Assembly (NCBI RefSeq): GCF_000278725.1
Contig: NZ_ALCA01000125.1
Location: forward strand, 1 to 64,000
DNA: 64,000 bases
Reading direction: 5' to 3'
From: Actinomyces sp. ICM47
GTDB taxonomy: Bacteria > Actinomycetota > Actinomycetes > Actinomycetales > Actinomycetaceae
A program made the translations under genes and the position numbers. Shown piece by piece: positions 7,493 to 16,571 of the stretch (position 1 is its first letter; each line of letters begins with the position of its first letter). A model generated the notes under the pieces. It saw only the letters and a program-made list of their open reading frames with translations, searched no databases and was not told the origin of the DNA.

Positions 7493-7552
7493 GCCTCCCA
7501 GTGTCCCACAAGGCCGACTGCCGATGCCCGCCCACTCTCACGGGGTGAACGA

Positions 7553-8602
7553 TCAGGACTGCGGTGTCGTATCCCCAGTCGCACTCAGCCCCGGTTCGGT
7601 GCCAAGAATGTCGATGACGAAGCACAGGGTGTCGTCGCCGGCCGCCAGGTCTGGGGGAATCGTAATCGCCAGACGCGAGCCAACCTTCTGATCCACCAGG
7701 GCGGTCTGCAGGCCACGCATGGCTTTACCGAGATTGATGACCTGGGGGACGCCGGTCTCCCACGTGGACACTCGCACGACACCGTCGTTCCAGCCCACGG
7801 CGGTGAACTGGGCGACCACGCGATCACTCTCGTGCACCTGGATGCCATCGCCCTTGATGAGCGTCTGCGTCGTCACACGGTCGGGCACAGTCGTGCCGTG
7901 GGTGATGATTGGGCCTTCGGGGACAATGTTGACGGTCAACGGGCCGTTTGACGCATCCGCTTCCGTGCCCACCGCGATGGAGGGCAGGATGTCGATGACC
8001 TCAACCTCGATGTTGCTCGTCGAACCAGGCGCGCCTGCGCCCGGCGCAATCGTCCGGTAGGCGAGAATACGCGACCCCTCGTTCTGCCCGATCACAATAT
8101 TCGTCAGGTCATCACCGATGACGTTGGTGCCGACGATCCCCAGGCTCAGCTGGGGGCGACCCGAATCGGACAGGTTCGTGCCGGTCTTTCCGTCGAAGGC
8201 CGTGATAGCGACCAGCACGGGAGACCCCTCGGTGATCTGACGTCCGTTGCCAGCAATGACAGTCGCTGCCTTGGTGCCGTCGACCTCCAGGGGTGCCTTG
8301 ATCTCAATCGTCGGCGTGGCACCAACGCGCCCCGAGACGGCGACGCGGTCGAACAACGGAAGCGTCGTCGACTGTGCGCTGGTCTCGGCCGTCGTCGTTT
8401 CCTGCGCGGCAGGTACGGGGCGGAATGCCCACCAGGCGACGGCCCCGCACGCTCCGAAGACTACGAGCGTGATCAGGAGCCGCATCAGCAGGGATGCGCG
8501 CGAGGATCCGCGTGAGCGTTCGCCCCTCGCAGCGGCGCGCTGTGAGGAGCCTTTCGAGCGTCGGACGCTCGCATTGTTGGAGTGTTGCGAAGCGGGGGTC
8601 AT
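7553..8602 (-). CDS. Membrane-anchored FKBP-type peptidyl-prolyl isomerase
   Basis: The 349-residue protein has a basic cytoplasmic N-terminus, one membrane segment at about 37-60, and an extracytoplasmic part containing two related domains. The C-terminal domain (about 250-340) is FKBP-like: it has VVAQFTAVGW, GMRGLQ-type hydrophobic residues and KVGSRLAITIPP, the strand pattern around the isomerase pocket. The first domain is more degenerate. It probably acts as a folding factor at the cell surface. Genes of this type often follow pafA in actinobacteria, and here its ATG overlaps the pafA stop by four bases. Confidence 0.85.
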   Translation of the reverse strand: MTPASQHSNNASVRRSKGSSQRAAARGERSRGSSRASLLMRLLITLVVFGACGAVAWWAFRPVPAAQETTTAETSAQSTTLPLFDRVAVSGRVGATPTIEIKAPLEVDGTKAATVIAGNGRQITEGSPVLVAITAFDGKTGTNLSDSGRPQLSLGIVGTNVIGDDLTNIVIGQNEGSRILAYRTIAPGAGAPGSTSNIEVEVIDILPSIAVGTEADASNGPLTVNIVPEGPIITHGTTVPDRVTTQTLIKGDGIQVHESDRVVAQFTAVGWNDGVVRVSTWETGVPQVINLGKAMRGLQTALVDQKVGSRLAITIPPDLAAGDDTLCFVIDILGTEPGLSATGDTTPQS

Positions 8603-9984
8603 GCGGGAATCGTAGGAGACGACGCGTGAATCTGCGCGATGAGTCCATCAACGCGGGGGTCGGACGTGGCCAAGGGATCCTGCAGGGACAAGGGAATCGC
8701 CGTGGAATCGTCGAGGCGCACGTGCACCCAGTCGACACTGAGGTCGGCGCGCGCATCCTCCGCCGCAGCGATGATACGCCCGCGCAGGTGAGCACGCGTC
8801 GAGGCCGGAGCGACGGTCGTTGCGCGCGAGACCCCTTCCGGAGTCGTTAGGCGGCGCATGAGACCGGCCTTTTCCATACGCTCGCGCAGGCCCTGCGCCG
8901 TGATATCCGAATAGGACAGTTCGAGGCGAGCCACTCGCGGGTCGTTCAGGGCAGCGCCGGTGCGCGCGCAGTAGGAGGACAGTAGCGTACGTTTGATCGC
9001 GATATCGAGTTCCGTGGCGACCCCGCTCCAGTCGCCGCTCGCGATCGCGTCGAGGCCTCGGCCCCACAGGTCGACCACGTAGGCGCGCATCGGGTCCAGC
9101 TCGGCGACGGGAATACGGGCGAGGACGCGCTCGCGAATCTCTCGCTGCAGAGCGACCGCGGAGGTGGTGCGACCTGAGGCCAGCTCGATGGCTGCAGAGC
9201 CGGTCAGATCCGCGTTGATCTCGCGGATGGCACGCATCGGATCGGCCAGGGCCAGGTCTTCGATCTGAAGGCCGTCCTCGATGGCATGGATGAGGAGTTC
9301 GGTCATGCCGACTTTGAGGGCCGTCGTCGGCTCGGCGACGTTCGTGTCTCCGACAATGACGTGCATGCGTCGGTAGGCACCCGAGTCGGCCAGGGCCTCG
9401 TCACGTGTGTTGATAATCGGGCGCGAGCGGGTGGTCGCCGACGATACGGCGTCCCACATCTGGTCGGCGCGTTGGGAGAACTGCAGGCGCGGCGTCGCGG
9501 CTCCGGTGTTGATCCACCCGTTACCCACCAGGATCTGGCGGGTCACGAAGAAAGCGACGAGCGCGTCGGCAACCTGGCGGAAGTCGCGGCGTCGGTGCAG
9601 CAGGTAGTTCTCGTGGCAGCCATAGGAGTTGCCCTGTGAGTCCAGGTTGTTGCGGAACAGGTGCAGGCGCAGGTCGGTGCCCAGCTCGCCCAGTGCCTCA
9701 TCGGCCTGGACGGCCAGGTCGGCGAGTATCTCGGATCCCGCGCGATCCTGCTCGAGCAGGTCCTCCAGGCGGTCGCATTCGGCGGTTGCGTACTCGGGGT
9801 GTGCACCCACGTCCAAGTAGAGTCGTCCGCCGTTGCGTAGGAAGAGGTTGGAGGAGCGCCCCTGGTGCAGGAGCGGCTCGAACAGTTGACGAGCGGCGTG
9901 CTCGGCGTCCATCGGCGCTGCCCCGGACAGGGACGCGGCCGTCAGCCCGTACTCCGTTTCGATGCCGAAAACTCGACGCCTCAC
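8599..9984 (-). CDS. pafA: Pup--protein ligase PafA
   Basis: PafA links the C-terminal glutamate of Pup to lysines of target proteins with ATP. The protein belongs to the glutamine-synthetase-like carboxylate-amine ligase group. Its N-terminus, VRRRVFGIETEYGL, carries the conserved E-x-E-Y-G metal and ATP motif. I start it at the GTG at 9984, one base after the pup stop, because family members begin directly with this motif. The open frame upstream (to 10146) runs over pup and is a shadow. Another GTG at 9996 is possible. The length is about 461 residues. In M. tuberculosis prcB and prcA lie between pup and pafA; here they do not. Confidence 0.93.
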   Translation of the reverse strand: MRRRVFGIETEYGLTAASLSGAAPMDAEHAARQLFEPLLHQGRSSNLFLRNGGRLYLDVGAHPEYATAECDRLEDLLEQDRAGSEILADLAVQADEALGELGTDLRLHLFRNNLDSQGNSYGCHENYLLHRRRDFRQVADALVAFFVTRQILVGNGWINTGAATPRLQFSQRADQMWDAVSSATTRSRPIINTRDEALADSGAYRRMHVIVGDTNVAEPTTALKVGMTELLIHAIEDGLQIEDLALADPMRAIREINADLTGSAAIELASGRTTSAVALQREIRERVLARIPVAELDPMRAYVVDLWGRGLDAIASGDWSGVATELDIAIKRTLLSSYCARTGAALNDPRVARLELSYSDITAQGLRERMEKAGLMRRLTTPEGVSRATTVAPASTRAHLRGRIIAAAEDARADLSVDWVHVRLDDSTAIPLSLQDPLATSDPRVDGLIAQIHASSPTIPA

Positions 9985-9985
9985 C

Positions 9986-10162
9986 TCACTGGCCACCCTT
10001 CTGGACGAAGCCCTGGACAAAGGCCTCGGCGTTGGTTTCGAGGACAGAATCGATCTCGTCGAGGAGGGAGTCGATCGATGCGGTGCGCGCCTGAACCTGG
10101 CCCGCGGCCTCAATCGGGTCGTCGTCGGGGGCGGGGGCACCGGCAAAAATCTGGTTCGACAT
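9986..10162 (-). CDS. pup: Prokaryotic ubiquitin-like protein Pup
   Basis: Pup is a small, mostly disordered protein tag. The 58 residues start MSNQIFAGA, contain an acidic central coiled segment (SIDSLLDEIDSVLE) that binds the ATPase ARC/Mpa, and end in GGQ. Because the last residue is Gln, Dop must deamidate it to Glu before PafA can use it. The ribosome-binding site AAAGAAG precedes the ATG. The gene sits between dop and pafA. Confidence 0.96.
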   Translation of the reverse strand: MSNQIFAGAPAPDDDPIEAAGQVQARTASIDSLLDEIDSVLETNAEAFVQGFVQKGGQ

Positions 10163-10188
10163 GGTGTGTTCTTCTTTCTGTCGTCGTG

Positions 10189-11709
10189 TCAGCGGGTGGA
10201 GGTATCGAGGGCGTCCGCGATCGGGAAACGCACCAGGTCGCCCTCGCCCGGGTCGAAGACCAACGAGGACCACGAGGCCTTGACCAGGTCCGGGCGGTTC
10301 GCAACGGCCCAGCCGCGTACGTGGGCGCGCGTGTTGGCGGGTGCGACGTCGGCGGCGCGCTCAACTTCCTCATCGGAGACGAGGCGCGTCACTAACCCGG
10401 CCTTCGCGAGTCGGTAGACGAGGCCGTGGCTGGGCCGCAGGTCCGCCCACTGGAGATCGATGGCGGCCAGTCGCGGATCGTTCCACTCCAGACCCGCGCG
10501 CTCCTTCTGGCGCTTGACGAGCTGGTACTTGCCGACCCATTCGACATCGCTCGCCACGGAAAAGAGATCGGCGCGCATGCGGTCCAGGACAGACTGCCAC
10601 AGGGTGAGGATCTCCCGGTCTGCCGCCGTGGGAGTCATGCCGGTTTCCTCGAAGGTATCCAGGACCAGGTCCAGGTAGACCTGCTGGAGTTCGGCGGCTG
10701 TGTAGGAGCCGCCGGCCGTGCTGATCTTGTAGTCGAGGTCGGGATGGTGAGAGACGTTCCAGGTTTCCTGAACCGGATCATCCATGACGATGGAATCCCA
10801 GCGCAGATCGGTGCCCTGCTCGATGGCCCACAGGACCAGGGAGGTCGTACCGAAACGTAGGAAGGCGGACACGTCGAACATGTTGCCGTCGCCGCCGATG
10901 ACGTGGAGGCGGCGGAACTGCGCGGGGTTGGCGTGGGGTTCGTCGCGCGTGTTGATGATCGGACGGTTAAAGGTCGTCTCCAGGCCCACCTCGTTTTCGA
11001 CGAAGTCGGCACGCTGGGACATCTGGAAGCCCGGAACCTCGCTCTTCTGCCCGCGCCCCACGCGGCCCGCGCCGCAGATAACAGGGCGTGTCACCATGAA
11101 CGGTGTCAGGCCTCGGATGATCGTGTCCAGGTCAGTGATGCGGGGCATCTGGTAGTTCTCATGCGTGCCGTAGGCCGCGCCCTTACCGTCCGTGTTGTTC
11201 TTGACGAGCACGATGGGCTCCTCACCCAGTGCCGCCAGGCGCTCCATGACGCGCCTGGCGATCACCTCGCCCGCGCGATCCCACAGGAGCGCGTCGCGCG
11301 CGCCCAGGGTCTCGGGGGCCGAGTATTCCGGATGGGCGTGGTCGACGTAGAGACGCGCACCGTTGGTGAGCACGGCGGTCGTCGCAGCAGGCAGGGCAAG
11401 TTCCTCGGCCGTGGGGCGGGCGACGCGCTCGGAGCCACCGGAAGGCGCGAGGTGATACGGATCGTCCGTGAGGAGCGACGGGTCGACGGCTGCCCGCGAC
11501 ATGCGCATACCGCGCAGGTCATTGAGGGGGTCCTCACCCGTGTAATCCCACCGCACGACGCCCGCTCCATCGGCTGGCGAGCCGGAGCGAGAGATCTCGC
11601 CGTACGCGGACACAACACGGGTGGACAGGGCAATCGGGTTGGCCCAGGCGTCTCCGGGACGGTACACACCGTACTCGGTCTCGGTTCCGATAATGCGTTC
11701 GCTGCTCAT
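10189..11709 (-). CDS. dop: Pup deamidase/depupylase Dop
   Basis: Dop converts the terminal Gln of Pup to Glu and can remove Pup from targets. It is a homologue of PafA with the same fold. The N-terminus RIIGTETEYGVYRP carries the E-x-E-Y-G motif, and further conserved blocks include RADFVENEVGLETTFNRPIIN-type residues shared with PafA near the middle. The length, 506 residues, is typical for Dop and longer than PafA. It overlaps the arc gene by four bases and is followed by pup 26 bp later. Confidence 0.95.
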   Translation of the reverse strand: MSSERIIGTETEYGVYRPGDAWANPIALSTRVVSAYGEISRSGSPADGAGVVRWDYTGEDPLNDLRGMRMSRAAVDPSLLTDDPYHLAPSGGSERVARPTAEELALPAATTAVLTNGARLYVDHAHPEYSAPETLGARDALLWDRAGEVIARRVMERLAALGEEPIVLVKNNTDGKGAAYGTHENYQMPRITDLDTIIRGLTPFMVTRPVICGAGRVGRGQKSEVPGFQMSQRADFVENEVGLETTFNRPIINTRDEPHANPAQFRRLHVIGGDGNMFDVSAFLRFGTTSLVLWAIEQGTDLRWDSIVMDDPVQETWNVSHHPDLDYKISTAGGSYTAAELQQVYLDLVLDTFEETGMTPTAADREILTLWQSVLDRMRADLFSVASDVEWVGKYQLVKRQKERAGLEWNDPRLAAIDLQWADLRPSHGLVYRLAKAGLVTRLVSDEEVERAADVAPANTRAHVRGWAVANRPDLVKASWSSLVFDPGEGDLVRFPIADALDTSTR

Positions 11710-13250
11710 TTCACCGCTCCAATCGGCTTGACGCTGACAATCTCGGGCGCGAGTCCGCTCGTGCGGGCCCAGTCCTCCGGCGAAGAGGTCGCGGCCAACT
11801 CCAGCGATTCGTTCATTTCTTCGTGTACGCCGCGCAGCAGGTGCTCCATGGTCAGTCCTGTTGCTTGCCCGGTGAGCGCGTCCTTGATCGCATACTTCTT
11901 CGCGCGTTCCACGATACCTGCGATGAGTGCGCCAGAGACAAGGTCCGCCAGGTAGATGCGCTTATGATCGCCGCTCACCAGCGTCGCGAGGAAAAGCGCA
12001 GTCGTCTCGTCACGGGTGTAGAGCGCGTCGACCGCTCGCGTGATCATCCCGGCCACGGCCTCGTCGATACCGCCGGCGCGCGCAACCTCCGCCGCGTGGA
12101 TGGGCACGGCGGGCGTCAGGTACTTCGAGAAGATGTCGAGCGCGCCCGCGCGGTCGGGGCGATCCACCCGGATACGCACGTCGAGGCGCCCGGGGCGCAG
12201 GACGGCGGGGTCGATCATGTCCGCGCGGTTGGAGGCGCCGATGATGACAACGTTGTCGAGAGACTCGACGCCGTCCATCTCGGCCAATAGCTGCGGGACG
12301 ATCATCGTCTCGACGTCCGAGGACACACCCGTGCCGCGCGTGCGGAATAGCGCCTCCATCTCGTCGAAGAAAATGACGACGGGGGTATCGCCTGCCGCAA
12401 GCGCGCGGGCGCGGGCGAAGATCGCGCGGATCTGGCGCTCAGTCTCCCCCACGAACTTGTTAAGCAGCTCGGGTCCCTTGATCGACAGGAAGAATGTCGA
12501 AGCACCGCCGCGCTTGGACAGGGAGTTCGCGACTGCCTTGGCGATGAGTGTCTTACCCGAGCCGGGAGGGCCGTACAGCAGGATACCCTTGGGCGGGCGC
12601 AGGCCAAACTGACGGTACAGCTCGGGATGGTTGAAGGGCATCTCGATCGAATCGCGCACCTGCGCGATCTGGGCGTCCAGGCCGCCAATATCCGCGTAAG
12701 TCACGTCGGGAACTTCGGGAGTAAGCAGCTGCTCGACGTCCTCGCGCACGATGCGTTCAAGCGCGATGCCGGAGCGCGTGTCCACGACGAGGGAATCCCC
12801 GGGGCGCAGGTTGCCGTGGCGCAAAGGTCCGGCCAGCTCCAACAGAGTCTCCGCACCACCCTCGGCGGCGACGAGCACGCGATCCGGACCCACCATCTCG
12901 AGGACCGACACCACCTGGCCGCTGCGCGCGAAGTCATCAGCGGCGACGGCGATCATCGTGTCGTCTAGGCGCACCCATTGCCCGTACGACAGATCGGTGA
13001 CGTCCAGCTTGGGGGCAACGGCCACGCGCATGCGCTTACCGCCCGAAACGACCTCGATCTGACGCGCGGCCGGGAAGGCACGCACGAAGGTCGCGAGCGT
13101 CTGCGGCGGGCGTGAGACATCCGCCAACTCGCCCTGGAGGCGAATCAGCTCGGTGCGGGCCGCCGTCAGTGCGCTGGTGAGGCGACCGTTCTTTTCCTCG
13201 AGCGAGATGACGCGCCGCTCGAGTGCTTGGCGCTGCTCGACCTCACTCAT
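11706..13250 (-). CDS. arc: AAA ATPase ARC (Mpa-type proteasomal/pupylation ATPase)
   Basis: This is a hexameric AAA ATPase that recognises Pup and unfolds pupylated proteins. The 514-residue protein has an N-terminal coiled coil (about 5-45), OB domains to about 180, Walker A GPPGSGKT (227-234), Walker B FFDE (about 294-297) and the second region of homology around GASNRADMIDPAVLRPGRLD. M. tuberculosis Mpa ends in a Gln-Tyr-Leu tail that docks to the proteasome; this protein ends VSVKPIGAVK and lacks it. With no prcA/prcB at the locus, it more likely works as a stand-alone unfoldase, as described for corynebacterial ARC. Confidence 0.94.
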   Translation of the reverse strand: MSEVEQRQALERRVISLEEKNGRLTSALTAARTELIRLQGELADVSRPPQTLATFVRAFPAARQIEVVSGGKRMRVAVAPKLDVTDLSYGQWVRLDDTMIAVAADDFARSGQVVSVLEMVGPDRVLVAAEGGAETLLELAGPLRHGNLRPGDSLVVDTRSGIALERIVREDVEQLLTPEVPDVTYADIGGLDAQIAQVRDSIEMPFNHPELYRQFGLRPPKGILLYGPPGSGKTLIAKAVANSLSKRGGASTFFLSIKGPELLNKFVGETERQIRAIFARARALAAGDTPVVIFFDEMEALFRTRGTGVSSDVETMIVPQLLAEMDGVESLDNVVIIGASNRADMIDPAVLRPGRLDVRIRVDRPDRAGALDIFSKYLTPAVPIHAAEVARAGGIDEAVAGMITRAVDALYTRDETTALFLATLVSGDHKRIYLADLVSGALIAGIVERAKKYAIKDALTGQATGLTMEHLLRGVHEEMNESLELAATSSPEDWARTSGLAPEIVSVKPIGAVK

Positions 13251-14292
13251 TGGTCTGAGCCTCGCGTCCCTGCGACGCCCACGTGTCTGCCTGCGCGACG
13301 ACGTCGCGGCGCACCTTGCGGACCTTCTTCTCAGAGTTCACGCGCTGGCCGACCTTCTCCAGGGACCAGTCCTGCTCGTCGTCCCACGCACCGCCCTGGC
13401 CTTCGGCAGCCTTGGCTGGGCGTGTCGCGCGCTCCTGCGGCGTCACGCCAGGGGCGAGCAGACGAGTCACCACAAGGAATCCGGTGTGAGCGACCATACG
13501 ATGCTCGGGGCGCACCGCCAGGCCGTCAAGATGCCACTCGCGGCGCATATCCTCCCACGCGATCGGATCTGTGAAGCGTTCGGATGCGCGCAGGTCCTCG
13601 ACCAGGCGCGACATCTGGGTCACCGTCGCGACGTAGCAGACGAGAACGCCGCCGGGAATGAGCGCATGCGTGATGGCCTCGATGTTTTCCCAGGGGGCCA
13701 GCATGTCGAGGACTACGCGATCAATGCTCCCCTCATCGACCGCCCACAGCACCTCGTCCACGTCGCCGACGCGCAGATCCCACGCGGGATGACGGCGTCC
13801 GAACCACAGGTCCACGTTCGCCGCAGCGATGTCTGCGAAGTCCTGGCGGCGTTCGACGGAGATCAGGCGTCCGCTCGGTCCCACGGCGTCCAGAAGCGCC
13901 ATGGACAGGGCACCCGACCCGGCCCCAGCCTCGATGACCGTGGCACCCGGGAAGATATCGCCCATGTGGGTGATGACGCCCGCGTCCTTGGGGTAGACAA
14001 CCGCCGCACCGCGCGGCATCGACATGACATAGTCAACCTGAAGGGGACGCAGGATCTGGAACTGACGCCCCTCGTCGGTCACGATAACCTGGCCGTCGGG
14101 GCGGCCGATAACGTCGTTGTGGTTGAATCCACCGCGGTTGGACTGAAAGCGTCCGCCATGCACCAAGATCACTTGGTGGAAGCGTCCCTTCGGGTCGCGA
14201 ACCTGAACGCGGTCGCCCTCGGTCAAGGGGCCTCGGCGGGTGGGCTGGCCAAAGTCAGTGGCCGTTTCGGAATTATTACGCTGAATAGTCAT
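13243..14292 (-). CDS. trmI: tRNA (adenine-58-N1)-methyltransferase TrmI
   Basis: TrmI methylates A58 in the T-loop of tRNAs with S-adenosylmethionine. The start is taken at the ATG at 14292 (MTIQRNNSET), giving 349 residues; the frame open upstream has no family similarity. Residues 20-90 form the N-terminal beta domain, and EAGAGSGALS (121-130) is the SAM-binding motif. A Lys/Arg-rich extension closes the C-terminus. It overlaps arc by eight bases. In actinobacteria trmI stands next to arc, with the recB-type nuclease on the other side, as seen here. Confidence 0.94.
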   Translation of the reverse strand: MTIQRNNSETATDFGQPTRRGPLTEGDRVQVRDPKGRFHQVILVHGGRFQSNRGGFNHNDVIGRPDGQVIVTDEGRQFQILRPLQVDYVMSMPRGAAVVYPKDAGVITHMGDIFPGATVIEAGAGSGALSMALLDAVGPSGRLISVERRQDFADIAAANVDLWFGRRHPAWDLRVGDVDEVLWAVDEGSIDRVVLDMLAPWENIEAITHALIPGGVLVCYVATVTQMSRLVEDLRASERFTDPIAWEDMRREWHLDGLAVRPEHRMVAHTGFLVVTRLLAPGVTPQERATRPAKAAEGQGGAWDDEQDWSLEKVGQRVNSEKKVRKVRRDVVAQADTWASQGREAQTNE

Positions 14293-14370
14293 TACGTAAA
14301 GAATAGCGCCTTGGGCCTCCCCGCCCCTGCCAGGACACAAATGGGGGTGGTGAGGGTTAGCGTGGTGTTC

Positions 14371-15225
14371 ATGACAGACCTGATTGCCCCCTCCCCCGGT
14401 CCTCGTACGTGGGATCCCGCGCTGTCGGCCTCGCGCGCGAAGGAATACGAGCGCTGCCCCCTCCAGTATCGTCTGCATGTCTTGGACGGTTACCGCGAAC
14501 CCGAGACGCGCGCGAAGGCGCTGGGCACGGTGGTCCACGCGGTCCTCGAAGAGCTGTTCGGACTGGCCCCGCACGAGCGTACGCCTGAAGCTGCCCGCTC
14601 ACGGGTCGCCCCCGCCTACGAGGCCGTCGTGGCGAAAACCCCTGCGATTGCCGATCTTTTCACCGATGAGGAGGACCTTCAGGCGTGGCTTGAGGACGCG
14701 CGCGGGGTCATTGACGGCTACTTCGCCATCGAGCAGCCGCAGTGGATCGCCCCGGCCGCGCGCGAGCAGCGCGTGACGACGACGACAGCGGGTGGCGTGC
14801 GCCTGCTCGGTTTCATCGACCGCATCGACGCAGCCCCCGATGGGCGACTGCGGGTCGTCGACTACAAGACTGGCAAGGCCCCCGGACCGCGCTACGTGGA
14901 CGAAGCACTCTACCAGATGCGCTTTTACGCGCTGCTCTTGGCCCGCACGAAGAGGCTGCCGGCCCGCATGCAGCTGGTCTACCTGCGCGCGGGTCAGGTC
15001 ATCACCTTTGATCCGGTCGCCGATGATATTCGCGCGTTTGAGCGTCACATCGATGACCTATGGACGCACATCGCCTCCGACATCGCCAATGATTCCTTCG
15101 CTGCGCGCAAGAATCCGCTGTGTAATTGGTGTGGTGTGCGCTCACTGTGTCCGGTGTTTGGGGGAACCACTCCCCCGATGCCGACGGAGCATGCACAGTG
15201 GTTGGCTCGGACTCGGCTAGGCTAG
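14371..15225 (+). CDS. RecB-family PD-(D/E)XK exonuclease with Fe-S cysteine set
   Basis: The 284-residue protein is a Cas4/AddB-like nuclease domain. The catalytic residues are His56 in GTVVH, Asp150 in GFID, and Asp164-x-Lys166 in VVDYKTGK, followed by a motif with Gln182 (YQMRFY). Four cysteines, Cys29 and Cys251, 254 and 260 at the C-terminus (CNWCGVRSLC), fit the iron-sulfur cluster that pins the ends of these nucleases. The ATG at 14371 was chosen; an in-frame ATG ten codons upstream (14341) is an alternative. It is transcribed divergently from trmI. Its role is probably DNA repair, but the substrate is not known. Confidence 0.9.
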   Translation: MTDLIAPSPGPRTWDPALSASRAKEYERCPLQYRLHVLDGYREPETRAKALGTVVHAVLEELFGLAPHERTPEAARSRVAPAYEAVVAKTPAIADLFTDEEDLQAWLEDARGVIDGYFAIEQPQWIAPAAREQRVTTTTAGGVRLLGFIDRIDAAPDGRLRVVDYKTGKAPGPRYVDEALYQMRFYALLLARTKRLPARMQLVYLRAGQVITFDPVADDIRAFERHIDDLWTHIASDIANDSFAARKNPLCNWCGVRSLCPVFGGTTPPMPTEHAQWLARTRLG

Positions 15226-15230
15226 GGGGC

Positions 15231-16163
15231 ATGGATTCGAAGCAATGCGGACGTAGCGGCCTATACCTGTCGTCGATCGGTTTGGGGACCCTGACGTGGG
15301 GGCGCGATACAGATGCGCCTGAGGCCCTCGAAATGCTCACGCACTTCGTCGACGCGGGCGGTTCCCTCCTCGAGTGCTCCCCCTCGCACGGCGACGGTAT
15401 GGCCGTGGACGTCGTGTCCGAGGCCGTAGCGTCGGTGGGCAGGCACCGCGTGGTTCTCGCGTGGCGCGGAGGGATGCGCCGTGCGACTGAAGGCGCGTGG
15501 GTGGGCGCGGCCGGACGCGGGGATCTGCTGCGCAGCCTGGATGATGCGTTGGCGCGACTGGACACGGATTATGTGGACGTGTGGCTCGTGGAGCCGCGCC
15601 CGGAGGTGCCATTGGAGGAGACCCTGGAGGCGGCGACCCTCGCTTACCGTAGCGGGCGCGCCCGCTACGTGGGTCTGTCGCGTTCGTCTCACTGGCAACT
15701 GGCCGAGGCGGTCACTCGTGGTGTCGTGGGTGTCAGCGCGCCGATCACGCTCGTCGAATTCCCGTTCTCCCTCGTGGATGCTGCCTGCGCATCAACGGTA
15801 GCGGAACTTGCCAGCAGGGGGGTTGGCGTTCTGGCCGCGTCGGCGCTGGCAGGCGGTGCCCTGACGGGCAAGTACCGCCACACGACCCCCGCCGATTCGC
15901 GTGCTGCTTCCCCGCATCTTCGTCACATGGTTGAGCCTTACCTGTCGGGTTTCGCGAACAGTGTTATCGAAGCGACGCACCGCGCGGCTTCGGGCCTGGA
16001 TCGCCGCACGGGAGACGTCGCCCTGGCGTGGGTACGCGACTACCCGGGCATCTCCTCGGCTCTCATTGGACCGCGAACAACTCGACAGCTCGACACCCTC
16101 CTGGAGTACACGGAGCCGCTGCCCGCCCCGATTCGCGAGGTACTCTCCGAGGTTGCCCAGTAG
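15231..16163 (+). CDS. Aldo/keto-reductase-fold protein lacking the catalytic tetrad
   Basis: The 310-residue sequence follows the aldo/keto reductase barrel from SSIGLGTLTWG onward, including LARLDTDYVDVWLVEP and a C-terminal GPRTTRQLD block that binds the cofactor phosphate. All four positions of the family's Asp/Tyr/Lys/His tetrad appear replaced: Glu48 for Asp, His53 for Tyr, Arg79 for Lys and Glu121 for His. NADPH-dependent reduction by the normal mechanism is therefore unlikely. The gene starts five bases after the RecB-type nuclease gene, so the two are probably co-transcribed. Confidence 0.85.
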   Translation: MDSKQCGRSGLYLSSIGLGTLTWGRDTDAPEALEMLTHFVDAGGSLLECSPSHGDGMAVDVVSEAVASVGRHRVVLAWRGGMRRATEGAWVGAAGRGDLLRSLDDALARLDTDYVDVWLVEPRPEVPLEETLEAATLAYRSGRARYVGLSRSSHWQLAEAVTRGVVGVSAPITLVEFPFSLVDAACASTVAELASRGVGVLAASALAGGALTGKYRHTTPADSRAASPHLRHMVEPYLSGFANSVIEATHRAASGLDRRTGDVALAWVRDYPGISSALIGPRTTRQLDTLLEYTEPLPAPIREVLSEVAQ

Positions 16164-16187
16164 CGGCGAGCAGCTTGCAGATACGAA

Positions 16188-16219
16188 CGAGGGGCCGAAC
16201 CGTGTGGTTCGACCCCTCG
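16188..16219. terminator. Bidirectional terminator hairpin
   Basis: A 14-bp stem with one mismatch and a GTGT loop lies between the convergent ends of the aldo/keto-reductase-like gene and the small acidic protein gene. Confidence 0.8.
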
Positions 16220-16247
16220 CCTCATGCGCGTGCGAGACTGATTGGTC

Positions 16248-16538
16248 TCAGTCATCGACTTCGATGAAGTCGTCGTCCTCGTCTTCGTCCTCATCGTCGT
16301 AGTCCTCATCATCTTCGTCGTAGTCATCCTCGTCAATCTCATCGAGGATGTCGAAAGGGAGTTCCACGCCCAGCTGGGTGAAGAGGATATCGTCGTAGGT
16401 GAAGAAGGCGTCGCGCAGCGCCAGCTCGGCGGCTTCGAGCGCGGCGTCATCAGCCTCGTCTCCATCGCGTGCGATGTCGAAGTGGTTCTCGAAAGCGTTG
16501 AGCAGGCGCGTCAGTGCGCGGCGGGCATCTCCAGTCAT
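16248..16538 (-). CDS. Small acidic protein with poly-Asp/Glu tail
   Basis: This is a 96-residue protein. The first 60 residues look helical (LTRLLNAFENHF, ALEAAELALRDAFF). The last 30 are almost entirely Asp and Glu with some Tyr, ending FIEVDD. Small acidic proteins like this are frequent hypothetical genes in actinobacteria, sometimes annotated as primosomal proteins without clear proof. No enzymatic motif is visible. The tail could mimic nucleic acid or bind basic proteins, but that is speculation. Confidence 0.75.
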   Translation of the reverse strand: MTGDARRALTRLLNAFENHFDIARDGDEADDAALEAAELALRDAFFTYDDILFTQLGVELPFDILDEIDEDDYDEDDEDYDDEDEDEDDDFIEVDD

Positions 16539-16571
16539 AGGTCACAGTCTACCGTGAGGACGCACACTTTT

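Noticed and set aside
6356..7951. Plus-strand open frame of 531 codons over aroC and the FKBP gene
   Set aside because: Antisense to conserved chorismate synthase and the FKBP-type protein; no recognisable motif.
8599..13250. Hidden prcA/prcB proteasome subunit genes in the pupylation operon
   Set aside because: The intervals between arc, dop, pup and pafA are at most 26 bp or overlap, leaving no room for them.
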